A stretch of 12,159 nt of DNA from Burkholderiaceae bacterium (GTDB lineage Bacteria; Pseudomonadota; Gammaproteobacteria; Burkholderiales; Burkholderiaceae), in contig JAKONS010000392.1 of assembly GCA_022701845.1 (NCBI GenBank), positions 1 to 12,159 on the forward strand. Direction: 5' to 3'. The translations under genes were made by a program, and so were the position numbers. The notes under the pieces are model-generated. The model saw only the letters and a list, made by a program, of their open reading frames with translations. It did not search any database and had not been told where the DNA came from. Shown in pieces: positions 1 through 6,443 of the stretch. The first letter of the stretch is position 1. Each line of letters begins with the position of its first letter.

Positions 1-60
1 GGCCAGCGACAGGGCGACGCAGGCAGGTGACAACAGGCGGAGGAGGGATCGTCTTTGCAT
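1..60 (-). CDS. N-terminus of an exported protein (partial, runs off the left edge)
   Basis: Reading the minus strand from the ATG at 60-58 gives 20 open codons to the window edge: MQRRSLLRLLSPACVALSLA. This looks like a signal peptide, with a positively charged Arg-Arg start followed by a hydrophobic stretch. The Arg pair followed by Ser-Leu-Leu faintly resembles a Tat signal, but no full twin-arginine consensus is present. The mature protein is outside the window, so its function cannot be named. Only a weak G-rich stretch (TCGGGGC on the minus strand) precedes the ATG. The call rests on the signal-peptide character and on the space of about 140 bases separating it from the next gene, which is in the same direction. 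Confidence 0.5.
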   Translation of the reverse strand, partial: MQRRSLLRLLSPACVALSLA

Positions 61-124
61 GCCCCGACTATGCCCGCAGCCGGCAGGCGGGGCACGCTCG
101 TGCGGGGGCGGCGGCACAAACGAC

Positions 125-156
125 GACGCGCCAGCGGAGTGGCTCCGTGGCGCGTC
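125..156 (-). terminator. Strong hairpin, probable intrinsic terminator of the DUF3567 gene
   Basis: GACGCGCCA (125-133) is exactly complementary to TGGCGCGTC (148-156). The inner arms CGGAG (135-139) and CTCCG (143-147) extend the pairing around a three-base loop, with a single bulged G at 134. This gives 14 base pairs in total. On the minus strand the stem is followed after four bases by TTTGTG, a short T-rich stretch. It lies about 50 bases past the stop codon of the minus-strand gene 204-482. It could also insulate the gene that starts at position 60. The short T tract makes the Rho-independent assignment moderate rather than firm. Confidence 0.5.
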
Positions 157-173
157 GGGTGGGGCCGGCATCG

Positions 174-191
174 GACCGGCGCGAGCCGGTC
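174..191 (-). terminator. Second small hairpin just past the DUF3567 stop codon
   Basis: GACCGGC (174-180) and GCCGGTC (185-191) form a perfect seven-base-pair stem with a four-base loop (GCGA on the plus strand, TCGC on the minus strand). It begins 12 bases beyond the stop codon of the gene at 204-482. There is no T tract directly after it, so it is more likely an mRNA 3'-end stabiliser or part of a tandem terminator with the hairpin at 125-156 than a terminator alone. Confidence 0.35.
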
Positions 192-203
192 GTCGGCGGC
201 GAA

Positions 204-482
204 TCAGTGAACGATCACCGGGTTCTGGGCCAGGCCGGCGTAACCGTCGAGGGTGTCTTCCACCTCTTCCTGGGTGGGCGTGTTGCGCTGCCAGTCGAGG
301 ATCTTTTCCTGGAACATCTCGGCCCAGGAGCCGTCCAGATAGACCTCCTTGCCGGAACGCTTGTCGACGATCTCGAAACCGTGGCGCGCGAGTTGCGGGC
401 CGTTCGTTTCCGGGAGATCCTCGTCGTCGTCGGGGACCATGTGGACCACGACAAAGCTCTCGGAGTCATACAGCATCTGCAT
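204..482 (-). CDS. DUF3567 family small cytoplasmic protein
   Basis: A 92-residue soluble acidic protein with no signal peptide and no membrane segment. The central stretch (RHGFEIVDKRSGKEVYLDG, about residues 33-51) followed by SWAEMFQ is what I recognise as the DUF3567 signature, a family known mainly from Burkholderiales and of unknown function. The N-terminus MQMLYDSESFVVVH is also typical, and the length fits the family. The ATG at 482-480 is supported by a ribosome binding site, GAAAGG on the minus strand (491-496), eight bases upstream. A second in-frame ATG two codons later is possible but has poorer spacing. The gene has its own promoter-like sequence at 507-536 and two hairpins after its stop, so it is probably monocistronic. 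The biochemical role is unknown. Confidence 0.85.
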   Translation of the reverse strand: MQMLYDSESFVVVHMVPDDDEDLPETNGPQLARHGFEIVDKRSGKEVYLDGSWAEMFQEKILDWQRNTPTQEEVEDTLDGYAGLAQNPVIVH

Positions 483-506
483 GGTGCTTGCCTTTCATCG
501 GTCTCG

Positions 507-536
507 ATCATGTAGCAACGTCGGTGCCAGTTTCAA
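507..536 (-). promoter_or_regulatory. Putative sigma-70 promoter of the DUF3567 gene
   Basis: On the minus strand TTGAAA (536-531) matches the -35 consensus TTGACA at five of six positions. A spacer of 18 bases leads to CATGAT (512-507), which matches TATAAT at four of six; TACATG with a 16-base spacer is an alternative. The predicted start is near 500, giving a leader of about 18 bases that includes the ribosome binding site at 491-496. The rest of the 134-base gap (483-616) shows no further gene. Confidence 0.4.
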
Positions 537-616
537 GGTCGCAGGCCATCGGGGGACGTTGCCGGAAAGAGCATAACCGGGTAGGACAAACCGCAGAGGG
601 CGCCGGGGCGACGGCC

Positions 617-1735
617 TCAGGGCCGTTCGGCCGACTCGAGCGTCTGGTCGATGAAGTCGCCGCTGGCCTGGGTGATGCGCATGCGCACCGGCAGGTAGCC
701 CAGCGCCGGCGCGAACCACACCTCGACGCGGGTGTCGTATTCCTTGCGCGGCGCCCGGTCGAGCTTGATCGCGGCCTGGGGCCCGATCGGCAACTGCAGG
801 GTTTCTTCCGGACCGACGACGAAGGTCCATTCGCCCAGATCGCGCGCGCCCACCGTCGGGATCGAGATGGCGGTGCCGCGCGGATAACGCAGCGGATCGC
901 CGGCCAGCTGCGCGGCCAGCTGCAGGAACACACCCAGGCGGTCCTGCGCGCCGGGGGGCAGCGGGACCTCGGGCGCGTTCGAGCTGAACACGATGCGCTT
1001 GCCGGCGCGGTCGAAATGCGCTGCCTGCTCGCGCCGGGCCTTGTCGGCAAAGCGTTCCGGCTCCAGCCCGGCCGGGCCGATGGCGCCCTCGCTGGTCTGC
1101 ACCCGCGAGCCGATCAGGAAAGCGCTGACCTCCATGCGCGCGTCGTAGCGGGCGCCGTTCTGCTGCCAGAGCAGTTCGGCACGGGCGTGGTAGACCAAGC
1201 CCTTGGATTCGCCGCCCATCAGGTAGCGCAGCCGCACCGATGCGGGCAGGCCGATCGGCGGTGCGGGCGGCGAAGCGGGTTCCACCGGCGTGTCGGTCGG
1301 CGGTGCTGCGGCGTCCGCGTTCGAGGTCGGCGCGGTGTCGGCGGGAGCGGCATCGGTGGCGGCGTTCTCGCCGGCGGCGGCGGCGTCGGTGTCGGGCGCA
1401 GCGCTCGTCGCCGATGCCAACGCCGCAGCGTTGGCCGGGGCCGGGGCTGCGGCTGCCGGCGCGGGCGCGGGCGTGCGGGCCCGGGCCACCGGGCGGGGCG
1501 CGGGCGGCGGTGGTGCGGGCGCCGGCAGCACCCGGGTCACCAGGTGGATGGTTTTCGCGTCGAGCGGCTGGCCGTCGCTGCTGCCCAGCGGCACCCAGCC
1601 GAGTACCGCGACATGGGCCGCCAGCACCGCGGCCGCGAGCGCCGCCAGCCGGGTGCGCGACAGCAGCGGCGGCGGCGGCAGCGGCGCAGCGGGGCGGATG
1701 GCGGCGGTGGGCGATGCGGTCAGGGGTGTCGGCAT
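617..1735 (-). CDS. DUF3108 family inner-membrane-anchored periplasmic protein with TonB-like N-terminus
   Basis: A 372-residue protein. Residues 29-50 form one hydrophobic segment (LAALAAAVLAAHVAVLGW) containing a His. Residues 70-160 are an Ala/Pro-rich, low-complexity linker, and about 165-370 form a beta-rich domain that I assign to DUF3108, a periplasmic family of unknown function. The overall plan (short cytoplasmic tail, one membrane segment, long Pro-rich spacer, periplasmic domain) resembles TonB-type proteins. I see no TonB C-terminal YP motif, so it is not called TonB. The reading frame stays open upstream to a GTG at 1828. That start would overlap the divergent FAH-fold gene and put a Pro/Arg-rich tail before the membrane segment, so the ATG at 1735-1733 is preferred. 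No clear ribosome binding site is visible. It ends 134 bases before the DUF3567 gene. Its substrate and partners are unknown. Confidence 0.8.
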   Translation of the reverse strand: MPTPLTASPTAAIRPAAPLPPPPLLSRTRLAALAAAVLAAHVAVLGWVPLGSSDGQPLDAKTIHLVTRVLPAPAPPPPAPRPVARARTPAPAPAAAAPAPANAAALASATSAAPDTDAAAAGENAATDAAPADTAPTSNADAAAPPTDTPVEPASPPAPPIGLPASVRLRYLMGGESKGLVYHARAELLWQQNGARYDARMEVSAFLIGSRVQTSEGAIGPAGLEPERFADKARREQAAHFDRAGKRIVFSSNAPEVPLPPGAQDRLGVFLQLAAQLAGDPLRYPRGTAISIPTVGARDLGEWTFVVGPEETLQLPIGPQAAIKLDRAPRKEYDTRVEVWFAPALGYLPVRMRITQASGDFIDQTLESAERP

Positions 1736-1802
1736 GGCGGCCCGGCGCGGGGCGCCGGCAGGGAAGCGGTCGGGAGCCAGGGCGAGGCCAGAGGGCGGGG
1801 GC

Positions 1803-1814
1803 GACAATCGGCCG
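1803..1814 (+). promoter_or_regulatory. GACAAT -10-like box directly before the FAH-fold gene
   Basis: GACAAT at 1803-1808 matches TATAAT at four of six positions and sits six bases before the ATG at 1815. The normal distance from a -10 box to the transcription start would place +1 on or next to the A of the ATG, so a leaderless mRNA is predicted. No convincing -35 hexamer is visible about 17 bases upstream (1780-1785), which keeps confidence low. Confidence 0.35.
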
Positions 1815-2861
1815 ATGAAACTCGCCACCTACCAAGACGGATCGCGCGACGGCCAGTTGGTGGTCGTGTCGCGCGACCTGGCTTCGGCCCATTATGCGAC
1901 CGGCATCGCGAGCCGGCTGCAGGCGGTGCTGGACGACTGGAACTTCCTCGCACCCCAGCTGCAGGACCTGTCGGACGACCTCGCTGCCGGCCGCGCCCGC
2001 CATGCGTTCGCCTTCGACCCGGCGCACTGCATGGCGCCGCTGCCGCGCACCGGCGCCCACCTGGAGGGCCGCGCCTATCCGCATCACCATGCCCTGGCCG
2101 CGGAGTTGGCCGGCACCGAGGCCGCCGACGCGATGTTCCCCGGTCTGCTGCGCCTGGGCGGCACCGAACTGCTGGGCGCGCAGGACGACGTGCTGCTGCC
2201 GGGCGACGACCTGGACGCCGACTTCGAGGCCGGCCTGGCGGTGGTCACCGGCGACATCCCGATGGGCTGCTCGGCCGAGCGGGCCGAAGACGGCGTGCGG
2301 CTGGTGCTGCTGGCCTGCGGCATCGCCCTGCGCCGGCCCGGCATGGCCGACACAGCCTTCCACTGCCGTCCGGCGACGGCGTTCGGGCCGGTGGCGGTGA
2401 CGCCCGACGAACTCGGCACCGCCTGGTCGGGCGGACGGCTGTCGGGCACGCTGCAGACGACCTGGAACGGCCGCAAGGTCGGCCTCTGCGAAACCGGCGA
2501 CGAGATGCAGACACCGTTCGGCGCACTCGTCGCCCGCATGGCGCGCACCGGCCGGCTGCGCGCCGGCAGCATCGTCGGCTCCGGGCCGGCGAGCAATGCG
2601 GGCAGCGCCGGCGCTGCCGCCCCATCGCCGGAAGCGGCGGCCGGCGGCAAAAAGGCGCGCAGGGCCGATGCGACGGCGCGCCGCGAATGGCCGCGCGGCT
2701 ATGCGTCGATCGCCGAGAAGCGCGCCATGGAAACCCTGCAGGACGGCGCACCCAAGACCGGCTTCCTGCAGCCGCACGACACGCTGCGCCTCGAGATGAA
2801 GGGCCGCGACGGCGTGTCGGTCTTCGGCGCCATCGCGCACGAGGTGCAGCGGGCCGCCTGA
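1815..2861 (+). CDS. Fumarylacetoacetate hydrolase-fold protein with degenerate active site (probable pseudoenzyme)
   Basis: A 348-residue cytoplasmic protein. Residues 1-77 match the N-terminal domain of the Burkholderiales FAH subfamily (MKLATYQDGSRDGQLVVVSR), and 78-345 match the catalytic fold. Functional relatives hydrolyse C-C bonds in acylpyruvates or fumarylacetoacetate, or decarboxylate or hydrate related keto acids, using a divalent metal. By recalled family alignment, the first Glu of the E-x-E metal motif is kept (E138). The second is Gly (G140), the Asp of the usual NDVSLR is Gly (CGIALR, G169), the Lys of QSKP is Arg (HCRP, R185), and the Thr of GSGTVSN is Pro (P258). The early Asp ligand appears as Glu (E84), while the neighbouring His (H91) is retained. 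The loop between 169 and 185 is about five residues short, and 262-290 is an Ala/Lys/Arg-rich insertion. The frame is intact. The fold assignment is firm, but activity is doubtful. It is convergent with the YwqK-type gene, 13 bases away. Confidence 0.82.
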   Translation: MKLATYQDGSRDGQLVVVSRDLASAHYATGIASRLQAVLDDWNFLAPQLQDLSDDLAAGRARHAFAFDPAHCMAPLPRTGAHLEGRAYPHHHALAAELAGTEAADAMFPGLLRLGGTELLGAQDDVLLPGDDLDADFEAGLAVVTGDIPMGCSAERAEDGVRLVLLACGIALRRPGMADTAFHCRPATAFGPVAVTPDELGTAWSGGRLSGTLQTTWNGRKVGLCETGDEMQTPFGALVARMARTGRLRAGSIVGSGPASNAGSAGAAAPSPEAAAGGKKARRADATARREWPRGYASIAEKRAMETLQDGAPKTGFLQPHDTLRLEMKGRDGVSVFGAIAHEVQRAA

Positions 2862-2874
2862 GGCCCCACGCCGG

Positions 2875-4077
2875 TCAGCGTGCGGGCGGGCGGCGCACGC
2901 CGTCTTCCATCACCTCGTCCTCGCGCGACGGGCCGCCGGCACTGTTGACGCTGCGCTCGCGCAGCAGCCGGCCGCGCATGTCGTACAGGGTTTCCGTCTT
3001 CAGCCGCCCCTGCAGGTCGAACTGCCGGTGCAGGCCGACCGGGATCGGCGCGTAGCGGCCGGTGTCGATGTAGGCGCCTTCGGCCGACATCACGCCGCTG
3101 TCGTAGAAATCCTGGGTTTCCAGGGTGCGCACGCCGTCGACCACGGTGTAGCGCGCCTTGCTGCGCGGCTGGCCGTTCAGGTAGAAGGTCTGTTCGCTGG
3201 CGAGCTGCCCCTGGCTCCAGCGGCGCTCGCGGGTGAGGGTGCCGGCCGAGGAGAACTCCTGCTCGCGTTCGCGCTGGCCCTGGCTGGTGGTCTGGCCGAG
3301 GCCCGGGCTCGGGCCCTGGCCGGCCTGGCCGTCGGCCTGGCTCCACAGCACTTCGCGCCGCCGCACGCCGTCGGCGCCGAAGATGCGTTCGATGCGCCCG
3401 CCGGGCGCCAGCTCTTCCTGGGTGGCGGGCAGGCCGTTGTCCTGGAAGGTCTCGTAGCGGGTGCGCCGGCCGCCGGCGAAGGTGGCGCGGGCCCGCAGGG
3501 TGCCGGTTTCGGCCACGAAGCTCACCTGCGACGGCTTGCCGGAAAAGCCGCACAGCCGTGCGTCGTCGACCGCCGGGGCCAGCATCGGGCGGTCGCCGCA
3601 ATGCAGCGACCGCAGCTCGCCGCGGCGGGTGAATTCGGCATAGGCGGCCTCGCCCTCGGCATCGTAGAAACTGGCGCGCTGCAGGCGGCCGTCGAGATGG
3701 AAGCTGCGCGCCAGGCCCACCAGGGCGCCGTTGTCGTAGGTGCCCTCGCGCAACAGCTGGCCGCCCGGCGCGTATTCGCGGCTGCGGCCCTGCAGCTTGC
3801 CGCGGTCGTTCAGCATCTGCTCGCGGCTCAGCCGGCCGTTGCTGAAATAGCGCATCGCGCCGGTGAAGCGGCCGTTCAGCGTGTCTTGCTCCCGCTGGAT
3901 CGGGCCACCGACGCTGTCGCGGCAGCGCATGACACCGGTGCGCCCCTGCAGGGTGGTGCGATCGGCAGGGTCGACCGCGATGCCGCCGATCTCGCAGGAT
4001 TGCCGCGCGAACGCCTGACCGCCGGCCAGCAGGCTGGCCATCAGAGCGGTCATGACGGCCGGCGAGGAGATGCGCAT
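2875..4077 (-). CDS. Exported MORN/YwqK-type repeat protein
   Basis: A 400-residue protein with a signal peptide at residues 1-24 (hydrophobic core ending AFA before RQS). The rest is a chain of about ten loosely repeated units of the form G-x-L-x-x-E-x-x-Y/F-x-x-G, for example around 80-90, 105-118, 128-140, 208-227, 278-302 and 356-374. Such MORN-like hairpins are usually named YwqK-family antitoxin by automated pipelines. The signal peptide and the lack of an adjacent toxin gene argue against an antitoxin role. Four Cys (28, 52, 160, 176) could form disulfides in the periplasm. Residues 245-272 are a Gln/Gly/Ser-rich insertion that interrupts the repeats. The ATG at 4077 is chosen because it begins the signal peptide. 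No good ribosome binding site precedes it. It is a single-gene unit between convergent and divergent neighbours, and its ligand is unknown. Confidence 0.72.
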   Translation of the reverse strand: MRISSPAVMTALMASLLAGGQAFARQSCEIGGIAVDPADRTTLQGRTGVMRCRDSVGGPIQREQDTLNGRFTGAMRYFSNGRLSREQMLNDRGKLQGRSREYAPGGQLLREGTYDNGALVGLARSFHLDGRLQRASFYDAEGEAAYAEFTRRGELRSLHCGDRPMLAPAVDDARLCGFSGKPSQVSFVAETGTLRARATFAGGRRTRYETFQDNGLPATQEELAPGGRIERIFGADGVRRREVLWSQADGQAGQGPSPGLGQTTSQGQREREQEFSSAGTLTRERRWSQGQLASEQTFYLNGQPRSKARYTVVDGVRTLETQDFYDSGVMSAEGAYIDTGRYAPIPVGLHRQFDLQGRLKTETLYDMRGRLLRERSVNSAGGPSREDEVMEDGVRRPPAR

Positions 4078-4348
4078 CTTCAGGAACTTCGCTTTCGTTG
4101 CGGTTACTGCGCTTTCCGTGCGGGAAGCGGTCGTTGGCTTGCAATTGAGCTTAGCAGCGGGTTTTGGCGCGTGGCGAATAACGAAGTAGCCGGTTACACA
4201 GCGCTACAGCTAAATACAACAGCCTGTTTCCGACAAACGAAGTTGCTGCCAGACGGATATGTTTCCGCTTTCGGGCGTCCCGGCGGCTTCGGGTAAGCTG
4301 GCTTCACGCTGCATCCGCGGCGACAGAACGGCGACCAAGGACATCCTC
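4078..4348. promoter_or_regulatory. Divergent promoter region between the YwqK-type gene and phaM
   Basis: This 271-base gap has visibly lower GC than the genes around it, especially 4140-4270. For phaM on the plus strand, TAAGCT at 4294-4299 is a possible -10 box, giving a start near 4306 and a leader of about 43 bases. For the minus-strand gene the same hexamer occurs in reverse at 4153-4148. TTACAC (4194-4199) followed at 15 bases by TACAAC (4215-4220) is another weak plus-strand pair. None has a good -35, so these are candidates only. I found no open reading frame, clear long inverted repeat or RNA gene here. Confidence 0.35.
4337..4341 (+). promoter_or_regulatory. Ribosome binding site deciding the phaM start
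   Basis: AAGGA lies seven bases before the ATG at 4349. It selects this start over the in-frame ATG at 4259, whose 30-residue extension would have no family counterpart. Confidence 0.7.
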
Positions 4349-5125
4349 ATGAGCGACAAGAACGCGTTCGGTTTCGGTGCTTTCGTGCCGGGTTTCGATT
4401 TTCTCCAGGGCCTGGTGCAGACGGCCGCGCAAGGCGCGCCGCAGGGCGCGCCCGACTGGTCGAAATGGGTGGCGCCCACCCTGCAGGCCGACGAGATCGA
4501 GAAGCGCATCAAGGAGCTCAAGACGGTGCAGTTCTGGCTCGAGCAGAACGCCCGGGCGCTGGCCGCCACCATCCAGGCGCTGGAGGTGCAGAAGATGACG
4601 CTGGCCACGCTGCGCGGCATGAACGTGCAGGTCAACGACCTGGCCAGCGCGTTCGGCTTCGGCAAGGGCGCAGCCGGCACCGGCGGCGCTGCGGCTTCGC
4701 CGGCGCCCGGTCCGTACGACGACATGTTCGCTACCCGTGCCGCCGAACGCGCCGAGCGCGCCGCGGCGCCCACGCCCGCTCCGGCTCCCGCCGCTGCATC
4801 CACGCCGGCGCCGGCGCCGGCGGCCGAACCCGCGGCCGACGCTTCGGCAGCCGGTGCGCCGCCGGCGGTCGATCCGCTGCAATGGTGGAACGCGCTGGCC
4901 GGCCAGTTCCAGCAGATCGCCTCGGTGGCGATGCAGGAGGCGGCCGCTGCCGCCGCCAGCATCGCGCCCGTGGTGTCGGTGCCGGCCAAGCGCGCGTCCC
5001 GCAAGCCCGCCGCGCCACGCAAGACCGCCGCCGCCCGGCAGCCGGCGAAGCCCGTCGCCAAGGCCGCGGCGCCCGCCAAGGCGGCTCGCAAGCCGGCGGC
5101 ACCCGCCACCGCCCGCAAGCGCTGA
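4349..5125 (+). CDS. phaM: PhaM-type polyhydroxyalkanoate granule regulator
   Basis: A 258-residue protein in three parts. Residues 1-105 (starting MSDKNAFGFGAFVPGFDFLQ, with the helical run EIEKRIKELKTVQFWLEQN at about 49-67) form the conserved phasin-like region. Residues 106-172 are an Ala/Pro-rich linker leading to DPLQWWNALAGQFQQIAS (175-192). Residues 212-258 are a Lys/Ala/Pro tail like histone H1. In Ralstonia eutropha PhaM binds and activates the PHB synthase PhaC1, sits on the granule surface and binds DNA through the basic tail, helping to distribute granules to daughter cells. The same architecture here supports that role by homology. The start is set by AAGGA at 4337-4341. The FIST gene follows after 34 bases in the same direction, so the two are probably cotranscribed. 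No other pha gene lies in the window. Confidence 0.85.
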   Translation: MSDKNAFGFGAFVPGFDFLQGLVQTAAQGAPQGAPDWSKWVAPTLQADEIEKRIKELKTVQFWLEQNARALAATIQALEVQKMTLATLRGMNVQVNDLASAFGFGKGAAGTGGAAASPAPGPYDDMFATRAAERAERAAAPTPAPAPAAASTPAPAPAAEPAADASAAGAPPAVDPLQWWNALAGQFQQIASVAMQEAAAAAASIAPVVSVPAKRASRKPAAPRKTAAARQPAKPVAKAAAPAKAARKPAAPATARKR

Positions 5126-5145
5126 CATGGCAGCCGAGGCGCACC

Positions 5146-5150
5146 GAGGA
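5146..5150 (+). promoter_or_regulatory. Ribosome binding site deciding the FIST gene start
   Basis: GAGGA sits nine bases before the ATG at 5160. The alternative in-frame ATG at 5127 lies two bases after the phaM stop codon, has no such site and would add only eleven residues without family character. Confidence 0.6.
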
Positions 5151-5159
5151 CAGCCCGCC

Positions 5160-6434
5160 ATGCAACTCTTTCCCTGTGGCCATGCCACCCATCCCCAATG
5201 GCGCATGGCGGCCGGGCTGGTGCTCGCGCAGCTGCGCGCCCAGCTCGCCTTGCCGGGCCATGCGCGGCAGCCCACGCTGGGCCTGCTCTACATCACCGAC
5301 CACTATGCCGACGCCGCCGAGGAGATCCTCGCCGCGCTGACGGCCGAGCTGCCCGAGATCACCGACTGGGCCGGCACCGTCGGCGTCGGCATCGCGGTCA
5401 ACAACGCCGAATACCTCGACGAGCCAGCCCTGTGCGTGATGCTCTGCGAGCTGCCGCCGGAGCAGTACCGGGTGTTCTCGGGCGTGGCGCCGCTGGGCTC
5501 GGTGGCCACCGGCAGTTTCGCGGCGCACACCGCGCTGCTGCATGCCGACGCCCACACGCCCGACATCGCCGAACTGGTCGCCGAGATGGCCGAGCGCACG
5601 GCGAGCGGTTATCTGTTCGGCGGGCTGGTTTCGAGCCGCAGCACTGCGGTGCAGTTCGCCATCGGCGGCGCCGGCGGCATCGCCGGGCAGGACGCGGGCA
5701 GCGGCGTGTTCCATGGCGGCCTGTCGGGCGTGGCTTTCGGCGACGGCGTCAACCTGGTGTCGCGCGTCACCCAGGGCTGCCAGCCGCTGGGGCCGGTGCA
5801 CACGGTGACCGCCTGCGACGACCATGTGATCGTCGCGCTCGACGGCCAGCCGGCGCTGCAGGTGCTGCTGGGCGAGATCGGCGTCGACCTGGAGCAGCCG
5901 CAGGAAGCGCTGGCGACGGTGCGGCGCACCCTGGTGGGCCTGCTCGACCCGAGCGACGGCGGCCATCTGGATCTGGTCGGGCGGGCCGGGCATTTCGGGG
6001 TCGACACCCGGGTGCGGCACATCATCGGGCTGGACACCGCGCGCGAAGGCGTGGCGGTGGCCGACAAGGTGCAGGTCGGCACCCGCATGGCATTCTGCCG
6101 GCGCGACGCGGTCTCGGCGCGGGCCGACCTGGTGCGTATCTGTGCCGAGATACGCGAAGAACTGGAGCCGGAGGAGCTGCCGGTCCTGTCGGGCGAGGGC
6201 GGATCGGACGAGGCGCCCGGCGGCAGCGGCGGGCGGCATATCGTCGGCGCGGTCTATGTCAGCTGTGCCGGCCGGGGCGGCCCGCATTTCGGTGCGCCGA
6301 ATGCCGAGATGCAGATCGTCCGGCATGCGCTGGGCGATGTGCCGCTGGTCGGCTTCTTCGCGGGCGGCGAGATCGCCCGCCACCACATCTACGGCTACAC
6401 CGGCGTGCTGACGGTGTTCGTGGCCGGAGACTGA
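5160..6434 (+). CDS. FIST N- and C-domain sensory protein
   Basis: A 424-residue protein without signal peptide or membrane segments. About 36-212 fit the FIST N domain (LGLLYITDHYADAAEEIL, VGVGIAV, then GGLVSSRSTAVQFA at 154-167). About 213-420 fit the FIST C domain, which ends in the typical GFFAGGEIARHHIYGYTGVL (398-417). A Gly/Ser-rich insert at 344-359 splits the C domain. FIST domains were predicted by comparative genomics to sense small ligands and are often linked to chemotaxis or two-component outputs. Here the protein has no output domain, so any signal must pass through a partner. It follows phaM by 34 bases and probably shares its transcript, which hints at a link to carbon storage. 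It is convergent with the WXXGXW gene, nine bases away. The ligand is not predictable. Confidence 0.85.
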   Translation: MQLFPCGHATHPQWRMAAGLVLAQLRAQLALPGHARQPTLGLLYITDHYADAAEEILAALTAELPEITDWAGTVGVGIAVNNAEYLDEPALCVMLCELPPEQYRVFSGVAPLGSVATGSFAAHTALLHADAHTPDIAELVAEMAERTASGYLFGGLVSSRSTAVQFAIGGAGGIAGQDAGSGVFHGGLSGVAFGDGVNLVSRVTQGCQPLGPVHTVTACDDHVIVALDGQPALQVLLGEIGVDLEQPQEALATVRRTLVGLLDPSDGGHLDLVGRAGHFGVDTRVRHIIGLDTAREGVAVADKVQVGTRMAFCRRDAVSARADLVRICAEIREELEPEELPVLSGEGGSDEAPGGSGGRHIVGAVYVSCAGRGGPHFGAPNAEMQIVRHALGDVPLVGFFAGGEIARHHIYGYTGVLTVFVAGD

Positions 6435-6443
6435 TCCGCCGAC

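Noticed and set aside
1261..1530. GC-rich repetitive-looking DNA as a possible repeat array
   Set aside because: The repetition follows from Ala/Pro codons of the DUF3108 protein linker; there is no regular unit or spacer, so it is neither a CRISPR array nor a tandem repeat locus.
1736..1828. N-terminal extension of the DUF3108 gene to the GTG at 1828
   Set aside because: It would overlap the start of the divergent FAH-fold gene and adds a Pro/Arg-rich tail with no family character; the ATG at 1735 fits better.
59..3055. A very long plus-strand open frame across the first 3 kb, and an equally long minus-strand frame at 495-2840
   Set aside because: Both are shadows produced by high GC. They are Arg/Gly/Pro-rich, lack any domain and run across several clearly recognisable genes on either strand.
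2875..4077. Calling the YwqK-type gene an antitoxin of a toxin-antitoxin system
   Set aside because: It has a signal peptide and no adjacent toxin candidate; the name comes from family labelling only.
4770..5120. Low-complexity GC-rich stretch as a repeat element
   Set aside because: It is the coding sequence for the Ala/Pro linker and Lys/Ala tail of PhaM, which is normal for the family.
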